Positions 52,745 through 60,020 of a stretch of DNA of 64,000 nt are shown piece by piece. The position numbers were made by a program, and so were the translations under genes. Within the stretch, counting starts at the first letter, position 1; every line of letters starts with the position of its first letter. The notes below the pieces were generated by a model that was given only the letters and a program-made list of their open reading frames with translations, had not been told where the DNA came from and made no database searches. The DNA is from CAZEIW01 sp964512305 (GTDB lineage Bacteria; Pseudomonadota; Gammaproteobacteria; Burkholderiales; Burkholderiaceae_F): the NCBI GenBank assembly GCA_964512305.1, contig CAZEIW010000142.1, positions 31,606 to 95,605 of the forward strand, given 5' to 3'.

Positions 52745-54886
52745 ATGAGCGCAGTATTCGAGACATCGCGCCGGGACTTCCTGAAGACTTCGGCGCTGGC
52801 GGGTGGCGGATTGCTCGTGAGCGTCGCTCTCCCCGGCATCGTGCGCCGCGCCGAAGCGGCGGAACCGTTCGCGCCCAACGCATTCATCCGGATCACGCCC
52901 GACGATCGCGTGACCGTGATCGTCGGCATGTCGGAAATGGGGCAGGGCGTGCTGACGTCGCTGCCGATGCTGGTCGCCGAGGAGCTCGAGGCCGACTGGT
53001 CGAAGGTCCGGTTCGAGCAGGCGCCGGCCGATCCCGCGTACAAGAATCCGATCTTCGGCATGCAGGCCACCGGGGGCTCGACCTCCGTGCGCGCGCACTG
53101 GGAGCCGCTGCGCAAGGCCGGGGCGGCTGCGCGCGAAATGCTGATCGGCGCCGCGGCCGCGAACTGGAAGGTGCCCCGCTCGGAGTGCCGCGCCGAGCGC
53201 GGCCGGGTACTGCACAAGAGCGGGAAGTCGCTGTCGTATGGGCGGCTCGCGAGCGCCGCGGCGCACCAGCCGGTGCCGGCCGAGGTCCGGCTCAAGGATC
53301 CGAAGGACTTCAAGATCCTCGGCAAGGGTGCGCGCCGTCTCGACACGCCGGGCAAAGTCGACGGCAGTGCGCAGTTCGGTCTCGACGTGCGCGTGCCGTT
53401 CATGCTGACCGCCGTGCTGGCGCGGCCGCCGGTGGTCGGCGGCAAGGTCGCGAGCTTCAACGCCGAGAAGGCAAAGGCGGTTCCCGGCGTCAAGTACGTG
53501 GTCCAGGTCGGCTCGGGCGTGGCGGTGGTCGCGGACGGCTACTGGAACGCGAAGAAGGGCCGCGACGCGCTCGAAGTGACGTGGATCGACGGTCCGTATG
53601 CCACGCTGTCGAGCGACTCGATCCGCCAGCAGTTCGTCGAAGCGGCCGCGAAGCCCGGCGTCGCCGCGCGCAGCGATGGCGACGCCGATGCGGCGCTGTC
53701 GGCGGCGGCCGGCCGGAAGCTCGACGTGGTCTACGAGGTGCCGTACCTGGCGCACGCGTGCATGGAGCCGATGAACTGCACCGCGTGGATCCAGCCCGAC
53801 GCGGTCCACATCTGGGGCGGCGTGCAGGCGCCGGGCCTGGTGCAGACCGTGCTGTCGAAGATGTTCGGCATGAAGCCCGAGCAGGTGAAGGTCACGACGA
53901 CGATGCTCGGCGGGGGCTTCGGGCGCCGCTTCGGGCTCGACATGGTGATCGATTCGGCCGAAATCGCGAAGGCGGCCGGTGTGCCGGTGAAGCTGGTCTA
54001 CGCGCGCGAAGACGACATCAAGGGGCACTTCTACCGCCCCGCGGCGTACGTGCGCCTGCAGGGGGCGCTCGACGACCGCGGCAATCCATCGGCCGTCAAG
54101 ATGCACACGGTGTGCTCGTCGATCGCGCAAGCGGCCGGCTTTCCGCTCGACAAGGGTCTGGATTCGTTCGCCGTCGAGGGGCTCAAGGAGTGGCCTTACG
54201 ACACGCCGAACGTGCGCGTCGAGTGGAGCCAGAGCGAAGCGCCGCTCGGCGTGTGGTTCTGGCGCTCGGTCGGCCATTCGCAGAACATCTTCTTCGCCGA
54301 GAGCCTGATCGACGAGATGGCCGCCGCGGCCGGCAAGGATCCGTTCGAGTACCGCCGCGCGCTGCTGGGCAAGGCGCCGCGCTACCGCGGCGCGCTCGAG
54401 CTCGCGGCGGAGAAAGCGGGCTGGGGCAAGCCGCTGCCGGCGGGCGTCTCGCGCGGCATCGCCGTCGGCCAGTCGTTCGGCAGCTTCGTCGCGCAGGTCG
54501 TGGAGGCCTCGGTCGACAAGGACGGCCAGGTCACGCTGCGCCGCGTGGTTTGCGCGGTCGACTGCGGACTGACCGCCAATCCGGACATCGTGAAGCGGCA
54601 GATGGAAAGCGCGCTCGTGTTCGGCCTGGGCGCGGCCTTGCACGGCAAGATCACGGTCAAGGACGGGCGGATCGAGCAGTCGAACTTCGACAGTTATCCG
54701 GTGCCGCGCATCGGCGAAGTGCCGCCGGTCGAAGTGCACATCGTCCCGAGCAGCGAAGCGCCCGGAGGCGTCGGCGAGCCCGGCCTGACGCCGCTCGCGC
54801 CGGCGCTGACGAACGCGATTTTCGCGGCGACCGGCGTGCGGGTCCGGAAGCTCCCGATCGATCCCGAAGCGCTGAAGCGCGCGTAG
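52745..54886 (+). CDS. Molybdenum hydroxylase molybdopterin subunit (IorB type)
   Basis: A 713-residue catalytic subunit of the xanthine oxidase family, single-cofactor IorB branch. A Tat signal (SRRDFLK, Arg 9-10) sends the folded enzyme to the periplasm. Catalytic Glu 678 lies in GGVGEPGLTP, and GGGFGRRFG is the molybdopterin-contacting motif. It would hydroxylate an N-heterocycle or oxidise an aldehyde. The frame is open far upstream, but the ATG at 52745 with AAGGGGG gives the Tat leader. Confidence 0.9.
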   Translation: MSAVFETSRRDFLKTSALAGGGLLVSVALPGIVRRAEAAEPFAPNAFIRITPDDRVTVIVGMSEMGQGVLTSLPMLVAEELEADWSKVRFEQAPADPAYKNPIFGMQATGGSTSVRAHWEPLRKAGAAAREMLIGAAAANWKVPRSECRAERGRVLHKSGKSLSYGRLASAAAHQPVPAEVRLKDPKDFKILGKGARRLDTPGKVDGSAQFGLDVRVPFMLTAVLARPPVVGGKVASFNAEKAKAVPGVKYVVQVGSGVAVVADGYWNAKKGRDALEVTWIDGPYATLSSDSIRQQFVEAAAKPGVAARSDGDADAALSAAAGRKLDVVYEVPYLAHACMEPMNCTAWIQPDAVHIWGGVQAPGLVQTVLSKMFGMKPEQVKVTTTMLGGGFGRRFGLDMVIDSAEIAKAAGVPVKLVYAREDDIKGHFYRPAAYVRLQGALDDRGNPSAVKMHTVCSSIAQAAGFPLDKGLDSFAVEGLKEWPYDTPNVRVEWSQSEAPLGVWFWRSVGHSQNIFFAESLIDEMAAAAGKDPFEYRRALLGKAPRYRGALELAAEKAGWGKPLPAGVSRGIAVGQSFGSFVAQVVEASVDKDGQVTLRRVVCAVDCGLTANPDIVKRQMESALVFGLGAALHGKITVKDGRIEQSNFDSYPVPRIGEVPPVEVHIVPSSEAPGGVGEPGLTPLAPALTNAIFAATGVRVRKLPIDPEALKRA

Positions 54887-54930
54887 CGGTTTCCCCTCTC
54901 GCTTGCGGGAGAGCCTGCAGCCGCTTCGGC

Positions 54931-55112
54931 GGCGGCACACGGACCATGAACCGCGTGCCAGCAAGAATGACGCCCGTGAATGCCGCGGGGGGTGCTCGAG
55001 GGGGGGCGCAGCCACCCCTCGAAGCCGATCCTCTCGCTTTTCGGTTCCGAAGCTGCAGGCGCCAAACGTCCAGGCACGCCGCCCTTCGGAGCTACGGTTC
55101 ATGGAAAGGGCC
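54931..55112 (+). repeat. 182-bp dispersed repeat, copy A
   Basis: About 170 of 182 bases match copy B at 63729-63910 in the same orientation, with no length difference. It begins GGCGGCACACGGACC and ends AGGGCC. It is non-coding on the supported gene map. It sits between the halves of a REP-like palindrome: CCCTCTCGCTTGCGGGAGAG to its left and GGGCCGGGGTGAGGGCG at its right end. Confidence 0.8.
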
Positions 55113-55133
55113 GGGGTGAGGGCGGTCGCCGGG

Positions 55134-55937
55134 CTACATCCCACCCCTCATCAACACCCGCGGCATCGGCAGCGCCTCATACGTGCACCCGATACCACCC
55201 CGGATCGCCGGGTCGTTGCTCTGCAGCGCCGCGGCCGCCGCGGCGTCGTCGACCTCGATCAGGCCGACCCCCCAGCCGCCCTTCGGGTCGGCGACCGGAC
55301 CGAACGCGATCACGTTGCCTTGGGCGACGAGGCCCTGCCAGTAGGCGACGTGCTCCTGCATCACGCTCCTCTCCGCGGGCGTCATGTCGAGAGCGAACGT
55401 CGGCCGCGGCGGCAGCAGCCGCAACAGGAAGTACTGGCGCGGTGCGGCAGAATCGCGGCGCGGAGCCACGTGCGCCTGCAGCCATTGCAGCACGCGCTCC
55501 CACCCCGCGGTGTGCGCCTGGCAGGAATCGCCGCGGCCGGCGAACCCCTCGTGCCGCACCGTCACGCGGGTTCCCTGCGCGATCGGGTCGAGCCGGTAGG
55601 TGAGCTTCGTCTCGTGACCGGCGTCCCAGCTGGGCTTCCACGACTGCACCAGCTTGCGCGGCGGCTCGATCTCGAGAAACTCGCCCTCGACCACGTACGG
55701 CTGGCCATCGACGCTCCGGCCGACCGCGCGCCATCGGCCGCCGACGCGCAGGTCGGCTGTCCACTCGGTGCTGCGGTAGGTGTCGCTCGAACCCCACCAG
55801 CGCAGCAACTCCTCCGGCGTCGTCAGCGCGGCGAAGACGCGCTCGATCGGCGCGTCGACGACGACCGCGGCGATGATGGTGCCTTGGCCGATATCGGCGA
55901 CCGCGCGCGCGGCCGGTGCACTTGCGGCAGACGTCAT
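55134..55937 (-). CDS. SRPBCC (AHSA1-type) and YCII-like domain fusion
   Basis: A 267-residue protein. Residues about 15-165 form an AHSA1-type START/SRPBCC domain (VVVDAPIERVFAALTTPEELLRWWG). Residues about 178-260 resemble a YCII domain (LDMTPAERSVMQEHVAYWQG). Its ATG overlaps the stop of an ArsR-type repressor gene, a common pairing in which the repressor controls the SRPBCC gene. The ligand is unknown. Overlong upstream frames are artefacts. Confidence 0.82.
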   Translation of the reverse strand: MTSAASAPAARAVADIGQGTIIAAVVVDAPIERVFAALTTPEELLRWWGSSDTYRSTEWTADLRVGGRWRAVGRSVDGQPYVVEGEFLEIEPPRKLVQSWKPSWDAGHETKLTYRLDPIAQGTRVTVRHEGFAGRGDSCQAHTAGWERVLQWLQAHVAPRRDSAAPRQYFLLRLLPPRPTFALDMTPAERSVMQEHVAYWQGLVAQGNVIAFGPVADPKGGWGVGLIEVDDAAAAAALQSNDPAIRGGIGCTYEALPMPRVLMRGGM

Positions 55938-56254
55938 TTCCCCTCCACGTAGCGTTTCAGGCTGTCGAGATTGAGTTGCCAGAACGAGCGGTAGCCCGCG
56001 ACCCATCCGGCCACACGCTGCAGCGGCGCCGATTGAAGCTGGTACAGCCGCGCCCGTCCGGCGCGCTGCTCGGTGACCAGGCGTGCCTCTCGAAGCACCC
56101 GCAGGTGCTGCGAGATAGCGGGGCGGGTCTGGCGGAAATCGGCCGCCAGCGCGTTGACCGGCGCAGGACCGGCGCGCAAACGGTCCAGGATCGCCCGCCG
56201 GGTGGGATCGGCGATGGCGCGAAAGACATCGGTGTCGGCGCGGGCTCGATGCAT
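55934..56254 (-). CDS. ArsR-family transcriptional repressor
   Basis: A 106-residue winged-helix regulator of the SRPBCC-associated ArsR group: DVFRAIADPTRRAILDRL, TRPAISQHLRVLREARLV (recognition helix) and GRARLYQL. The Cys ligands of metal-sensing ArsR proteins are absent, so it is not a metal sensor. It is translationally coupled to the SRPBCC-YCII gene and should autoregulate the pair. The ATG at 56254 gives the usual length. Confidence 0.88.
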   Translation of the reverse strand: MHRARADTDVFRAIADPTRRAILDRLRAGPAPVNALAADFRQTRPAISQHLRVLREARLVTEQRAGRARLYQLQSAPLQRVAGWVAGYRSFWQLNLDSLKRYVEGK

Positions 56255-56402
56255 GTGAAATGTAATTGAAAGCTTTCGGTACGGATTGCGCGCTTCGGGA
56301 AATCGTGGTGACATGCCTCTTGACACTGACCTTCTGCAAATGTAACCTTTTCCTTACGTATTCGTCAAGCCGGCGAATGATCCGACGCAAAGGAGCGACC
56401 TC

Positions 56403-56792
56403 ATGGCATCCGCAACCGAGACCCACGGCACGTTCAGCTGGAACGAACTGATGACCACCGACGCCGCGGCGGCGCGCAAGTTCTACGGGCAGCTGCTGGG
56501 TTGGCAGTTCAAGGACATGGACATGGGCGGCGGGATGACCTACACGCTGGTCAACGCCGGCGGGCAGGACGTCGGGGGCATCATGGCGATTCCGCCGAAG
56601 GCCAAGGGAATGCCGCCCAACTGGGGGCCCTACGTCACCGTCGACCAGGTCGACAAGGTGGTCGAGCGCGCGAAAGGACTGGGCGCGAGGGTGCTGGTGG
56701 AGCCGCAGGATATCCCGAACGTGGGCCGCTTCGCGACGATCAGCGATCCGCAAGGGGCGACGATCTCGCTGATCACCTACCTGAAGAAATAG
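56403..56792 (+). CDS. VOC-family (glyoxalase-like) protein
   Basis: A 129-residue protein with two beta-alpha-beta-beta-beta modules of the vicinal oxygen chelate fold (about 8-60 and 73-127), starting GTFSWNELMTTDAAAARKFYGQ and ending DPQGATISLITY. The group includes small putative lyases and antibiotic-resistance-like proteins. The reaction is unknown. A small REP-like inverted pair follows its stop. Confidence 0.82.
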   Translation: MASATETHGTFSWNELMTTDAAAARKFYGQLLGWQFKDMDMGGGMTYTLVNAGGQDVGGIMAIPPKAKGMPPNWGPYVTVDQVDKVVERAKGLGARVLVEPQDIPNVGRFATISDPQGATISLITYLKK

Positions 56793-56796
56793 CTTT

Positions 56797-56903
56797 CCTC
56801 CTTCGCGCTTGCGCGCTTCGGAGGACCGGCCTTCGGCCGGCCTCCGGTGCGGCCGCGATGGGGCTAGTAGCATGCCCTCCGAAGCGCGAAGGCGCGAAGG
56901 AGG
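56797..56903. repeat. 28-bp inverted repeat pair before dinB
   Basis: Left arm 56797-56824 and right arm 56876-56903 are reverse complements with two mismatches, 51 bp apart. The spacer holds a second GGCC-rich hairpin. The right arm ends at the GTG start of dinB and supplies its AAGGAGG. It may terminate the VOC transcript and also fold over the dinB ribosome site. Confidence 0.75.
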
Positions 56904-58118
56904 GTGCTCATCGCTACCGCACCTGTTCGTGTAATTGCGCACCTCGACATGGACGCGTTCTACGCGTCGGTCGAGTTGCTGCGCTATCCGGAGCTGCGCG
57001 GACTGCCCGTCGTCGTCGGCGGCGGGCAGCGGCACCAGCCGCGCGTCGAGGTCGACGCGAGCGGCGGGACCCGGCTCAGGTTCGCGCGCTTGCGCGGCTA
57101 CGCCGGCCGCGGCGTCGCGACCACCGCGACCTACGAGGCGCGCGCGCTCGGCGTGCACTCCGCGATGGGCCTGATGAAGGCCGCCCAGCTGGCACCCGAT
57201 GCGGTCCTGCTGCCGGCCGACTTCGACGAGTACGGCCGCTACTCGCGCCTGTTCAAGGCGGCCGTGCGCGAGATCGCGCCGCGCATCGAGGATCGGGGCA
57301 TCGACGAGATCTACATCGACCTGACCGAAGTCGTGGCCGCCCGCGTCGAGTCGGCCGAGGACGCCTGGTGGTGCGCGCGGGAGGTCGCGGCCGAACTGAA
57401 GCAGGCCGTGCATGCCGCGACCGGCTTGGGCTGCTCGATCGGCCTTGCGCCCAACAAGCTGCTCGCGAAAATCGGTTCGGAGCTCGACAAGCCCGACGGC
57501 CTGACTCTGATCACCGGCGACGAGCTGGCGACGCGGGTCTGGCCTTTGCCGGTGCGGCGCTTGAATGGCGTCGGTCCGAAGGCAAGCGCGAAGCTGCAGC
57601 GCCTTGGCATCGCGACCGTCGGCGAGCTGGCCGCGTGCGAGCGGCGCTGGCTGGTGGCGAATTTCGGCGCCAGCTACGGCGCGTGGCTCGACGACGCCGC
57701 CAACGGGCGCGACGATCGGGAAGTCGTGGTGTTCAGCGAACCGAGGTCGATCAGCCGCGAGACCACGTTCGACCACGACCTGCACCCGGTGCGCGATCGC
57801 GCCGCGCTGAGCCGCATTTTCACCGAGCTGTGCCGGCAGGTGAGCGGCGACCTGCGGCGCAGGCGCTACGTCGGGCGCACCGTGGCGCTGAAGCTTCGCT
57901 TCGAGGACTTCCGCACCGTCACCCGCGCGCGCACGCTGGCCGCGCCGACCGACGACGCGGCGGCCATACGGCGCGCCGCCGGCGATTGCCTGAAGCGGGT
58001 CGAGCTGGATCGCCGCATACGCCTGCTCGGCGTGCGCGTCGATTCGCTGAGCCACTCCGCGCCCGGCCACTCGACCGACGGCCAGCAGCCCGACGAGGCG
58101 CCGCAGCTCTTCGATTGA
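56904..58118 (+). CDS. dinB: DNA polymerase IV (DinB)
   Basis: A 404-residue Y-family translesion polymerase. Catalytic residues are D15 and D17 (HLDMDAFYASVE) and D134/E135 (RGIDEIYID). The finger insert VEVDASGGTRLRF is typical of betaproteobacterial DinB. The GTG at 56904 is the only start that keeps the full catalytic N-terminus. AAGGAGG abuts the GTG, much closer than usual, so translation may be inefficient or use an unusual start. No LexA box was recognised. Confidence 0.93.
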   Translation: MLIATAPVRVIAHLDMDAFYASVELLRYPELRGLPVVVGGGQRHQPRVEVDASGGTRLRFARLRGYAGRGVATTATYEARALGVHSAMGLMKAAQLAPDAVLLPADFDEYGRYSRLFKAAVREIAPRIEDRGIDEIYIDLTEVVAARVESAEDAWWCAREVAAELKQAVHAATGLGCSIGLAPNKLLAKIGSELDKPDGLTLITGDELATRVWPLPVRRLNGVGPKASAKLQRLGIATVGELAACERRWLVANFGASYGAWLDDAANGRDDREVVVFSEPRSISRETTFDHDLHPVRDRAALSRIFTELCRQVSGDLRRRRYVGRTVALKLRFEDFRTVTRARTLAAPTDDAAAIRRAAGDCLKRVELDRRIRLLGVRVDSLSHSAPGHSTDGQQPDEAPQLFD

Positions 58119-58127
58119 AACGCCGGA

Positions 58128-58697
58128 CTAATCCCTGACAGGGCGCTTGCCGAGCTTGCGCTGCAAGGTGCGCCGGTGCATTTTGAGCGCGCGCGCGGTC
58201 GCCGAGATGTTGCCGTCGTTGTCGGCAAGCACGCGCTGGATGTGCTCCCATTCGAGGCGCGGCACCGACAGGGTCTCCTCGGGCGCGGTTTCGTCGTCGG
58301 GCTCCTGCCCGCCGAGCAGCGCCTTGACGATCGCATCGACATCGACCGGCTTGGCCAGGTATTGCTGGGCGCCGAGCTTGATCGCGTCGACCGCGGTCGA
58401 GATGCTCGCGTAGCCGGTCAGCACCACGATGCTGCACCCGGCGTTGGCCCGCTTGAGCGCGCCGATGAGCTTCAGGCCGGACTCGCCGCCCAGGTTGAGG
58501 TCCAGGATCGCGCAGCCGGGCGCGTAGCCATGCGCGTCCCCGAGCAGGCCCGACGCCTCGTCGAGCGATCCCGCGCAGCGGACCGTGAACCCGCGCGCGG
58601 TCAGCGCCCGGCCCAGCACCTGGGTGAACACCGGGTCGTCGTCCACCAGCAGCACGTCGCGCTGCTGAGCAATCGAAGCCTGGGTGGACTCGGACAT
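58128..58697 (-). CDS. regA: RegA/ActR/PrrA-type redox response regulator
   Basis: A 189-residue regulator: receiver domain with phosphorylation Asp 66 (AILDLNLGG), Ala/Pro linker, and a short Fis-type helix-turn-helix at the C-terminus (GNISATARALKMHRRTLQRK). This is the RegA/PrrA/RoxR layout, a global regulator of aerobic and anaerobic energy genes. It is 7 bp downstream of its kinase. It converges with dinB. Confidence 0.88.
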   Translation of the reverse strand: MSESTQASIAQQRDVLLVDDDPVFTQVLGRALTARGFTVRCAGSLDEASGLLGDAHGYAPGCAILDLNLGGESGLKLIGALKRANAGCSIVVLTGYASISTAVDAIKLGAQQYLAKPVDVDAIVKALLGGQEPDDETAPEETLSVPRLEWEHIQRVLADNDGNISATARALKMHRRTLQRKLGKRPVRD

Positions 58698-58704
58698 CGG
58701 CAGG

Positions 58705-60012
58705 TCATCCCGCGAGCATGCCGGCCAGCGGCAGCGTCACCTGCGCGGTCGTGCCGCCTCCAGGGCGGGGTGCGAACGCGAGGCGGCCGCCGCTGCGCTC
58801 GATCGCGGCGTAGGCGAGCACGACGCCGAAACCGTGCCCGTCGTCGCGGGTCGTGACCGGATCGCGCCCGAGACGAGGCTCGATGTCGGCCGCGATGCCC
58901 GGCCCCCGGTCGTTCACCGCTAGCCGCAGCTCGGCTTCGCTCCAGCGGGCGTGGATCTCGACGCTGTTCGGGCTCGCGTCGGCGGCGTTGTTGAAGAGGT
59001 TCAGCAGCGCCTGCTCGAGCGTCGCATCGGCCGCGATCCTCGGCCCGGGATGGGCGCCGCTCAGATCGACCTCGGGAGCGACCCGCGGCCTTTGCAGGCG
59101 CCAGCGATCGATCAGCTGGGCGATCCAGTCGTCGAGGGCGGCGGGTTGCGCGCTTTCGGCGCGCGAGCTTCCCGCGCGTACCGCGAGCTGGGTGATGATC
59201 CGCTTGCATTCGGCAAGCTGCGCCTGCATCAGTTCGACGTCCTTGCGCAGCGGCGCCGGCAGCTGCGGATCGCGCGCCAGCTCGCCGGCGAGCACCGCCA
59301 TCGTCGCCAGCGGCGTGCCCAGCTCGTGCGCCGCGCCGGCGGCCAGGTTACCGAGCGCCACCACGCGCTCGTTGCGCAGCGCGGCCTCGCGCGCGGCGGC
59401 CAGCTCGGCGTCGCGGCTTCGGATCGCCGCCGTCATCCGGACCACGAACCAGGAGATCGTCACCGCCGAGAACACGAAGATCAACCACATGCCGAACAGG
59501 TGGGCCTCGAACGCGCGCTCGGGATCGTGGATGTGGACGCTGCTGTGCTCGAAGCTCACGAACGAATAGCAGCCGATCGAGATCGCGGCCAGCGCCGCGG
59601 CCATCCGTGCCGGCAGGATCGCGGCGCCGACCGCGACCCATGGCAGGTAGAGCGTGATCAGCGGGTTGATCGAACCGCCGGCGAGGTAGGCGATCGCCGT
59701 CAGCGCGCCGGTATCGAACAGCATGTGCGCGAGCAGCCGTTCGGCCGCCACCGGCTGGCCCGGGCGCCTGCGCCAGATCGAAACCAGGTTGACCAGCACC
59801 TGGGCGCCGCAGACGATCAGCACCGGCTGCAAGGGAACCCCGACCGCGAGCCACGATCGCGTCAGGAACACGAGTGCGACCTCGGCGACGACCGCGATCC
59901 AGCGCAGCGCAAGCAGGCGGCGCAGGCTGTTCGACGGGTCCGGCAGCGCAACCGCCTCGCCGATCGCGCGTCCAGGCTCGTTCACGCTCGGCGTCAGGTC
60001 CGGCGGCGGCAT
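58705..60012 (-). CDS. regB: RegB/PrrB-type redox sensor histidine kinase
   Basis: A 435-residue kinase with about six membrane segments (30-200). The quinone-sensing motif GGSINP lies at 112-117 (RegB GGxxNPF). The H-box is AHELGTPLATM (His 229); Cys 269 in AECKRII matches the position of the redox-active Cys of RegB. N- and G-boxes are NLFNNAADASP and DRGPGI. Start ATG 60012 has GAGG at proper spacing. It lies 8 bp after the FAD monooxygenase gene, so it may be cotranscribed with it. Confidence 0.87.
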   Translation of the reverse strand: MPPPDLTPSVNEPGRAIGEAVALPDPSNSLRRLLALRWIAVVAEVALVFLTRSWLAVGVPLQPVLIVCGAQVLVNLVSIWRRRPGQPVAAERLLAHMLFDTGALTAIAYLAGGSINPLITLYLPWVAVGAAILPARMAAALAAISIGCYSFVSFEHSSVHIHDPERAFEAHLFGMWLIFVFSAVTISWFVVRMTAAIRSRDAELAAAREAALRNERVVALGNLAAGAAHELGTPLATMAVLAGELARDPQLPAPLRKDVELMQAQLAECKRIITQLAVRAGSSRAESAQPAALDDWIAQLIDRWRLQRPRVAPEVDLSGAHPGPRIAADATLEQALLNLFNNAADASPNSVEIHARWSEAELRLAVNDRGPGIAADIEPRLGRDPVTTRDDGHGFGVVLAYAAIERSGGRLAFAPRPGGGTTAQVTLPLAGMLAG

Positions 60013-60020
60013 CGGAGACC

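Noticed and set aside
54940..55110. Short plus-strand and minus-strand frames in the 182-bp repeat as genes
   Set aside because: They lack ribosome sites and known domains and run into unrelated sequence at the repeat edges; the minus-strand frame is kept as a possibility in the finding, not as a gene.
55134..58070. A 978-codon frame joining the SRPBCC protein to sequence antisense to dinB
   Set aside because: Only the last 267 residues form known domains; the rest is antisense to dinB and the VOC gene.
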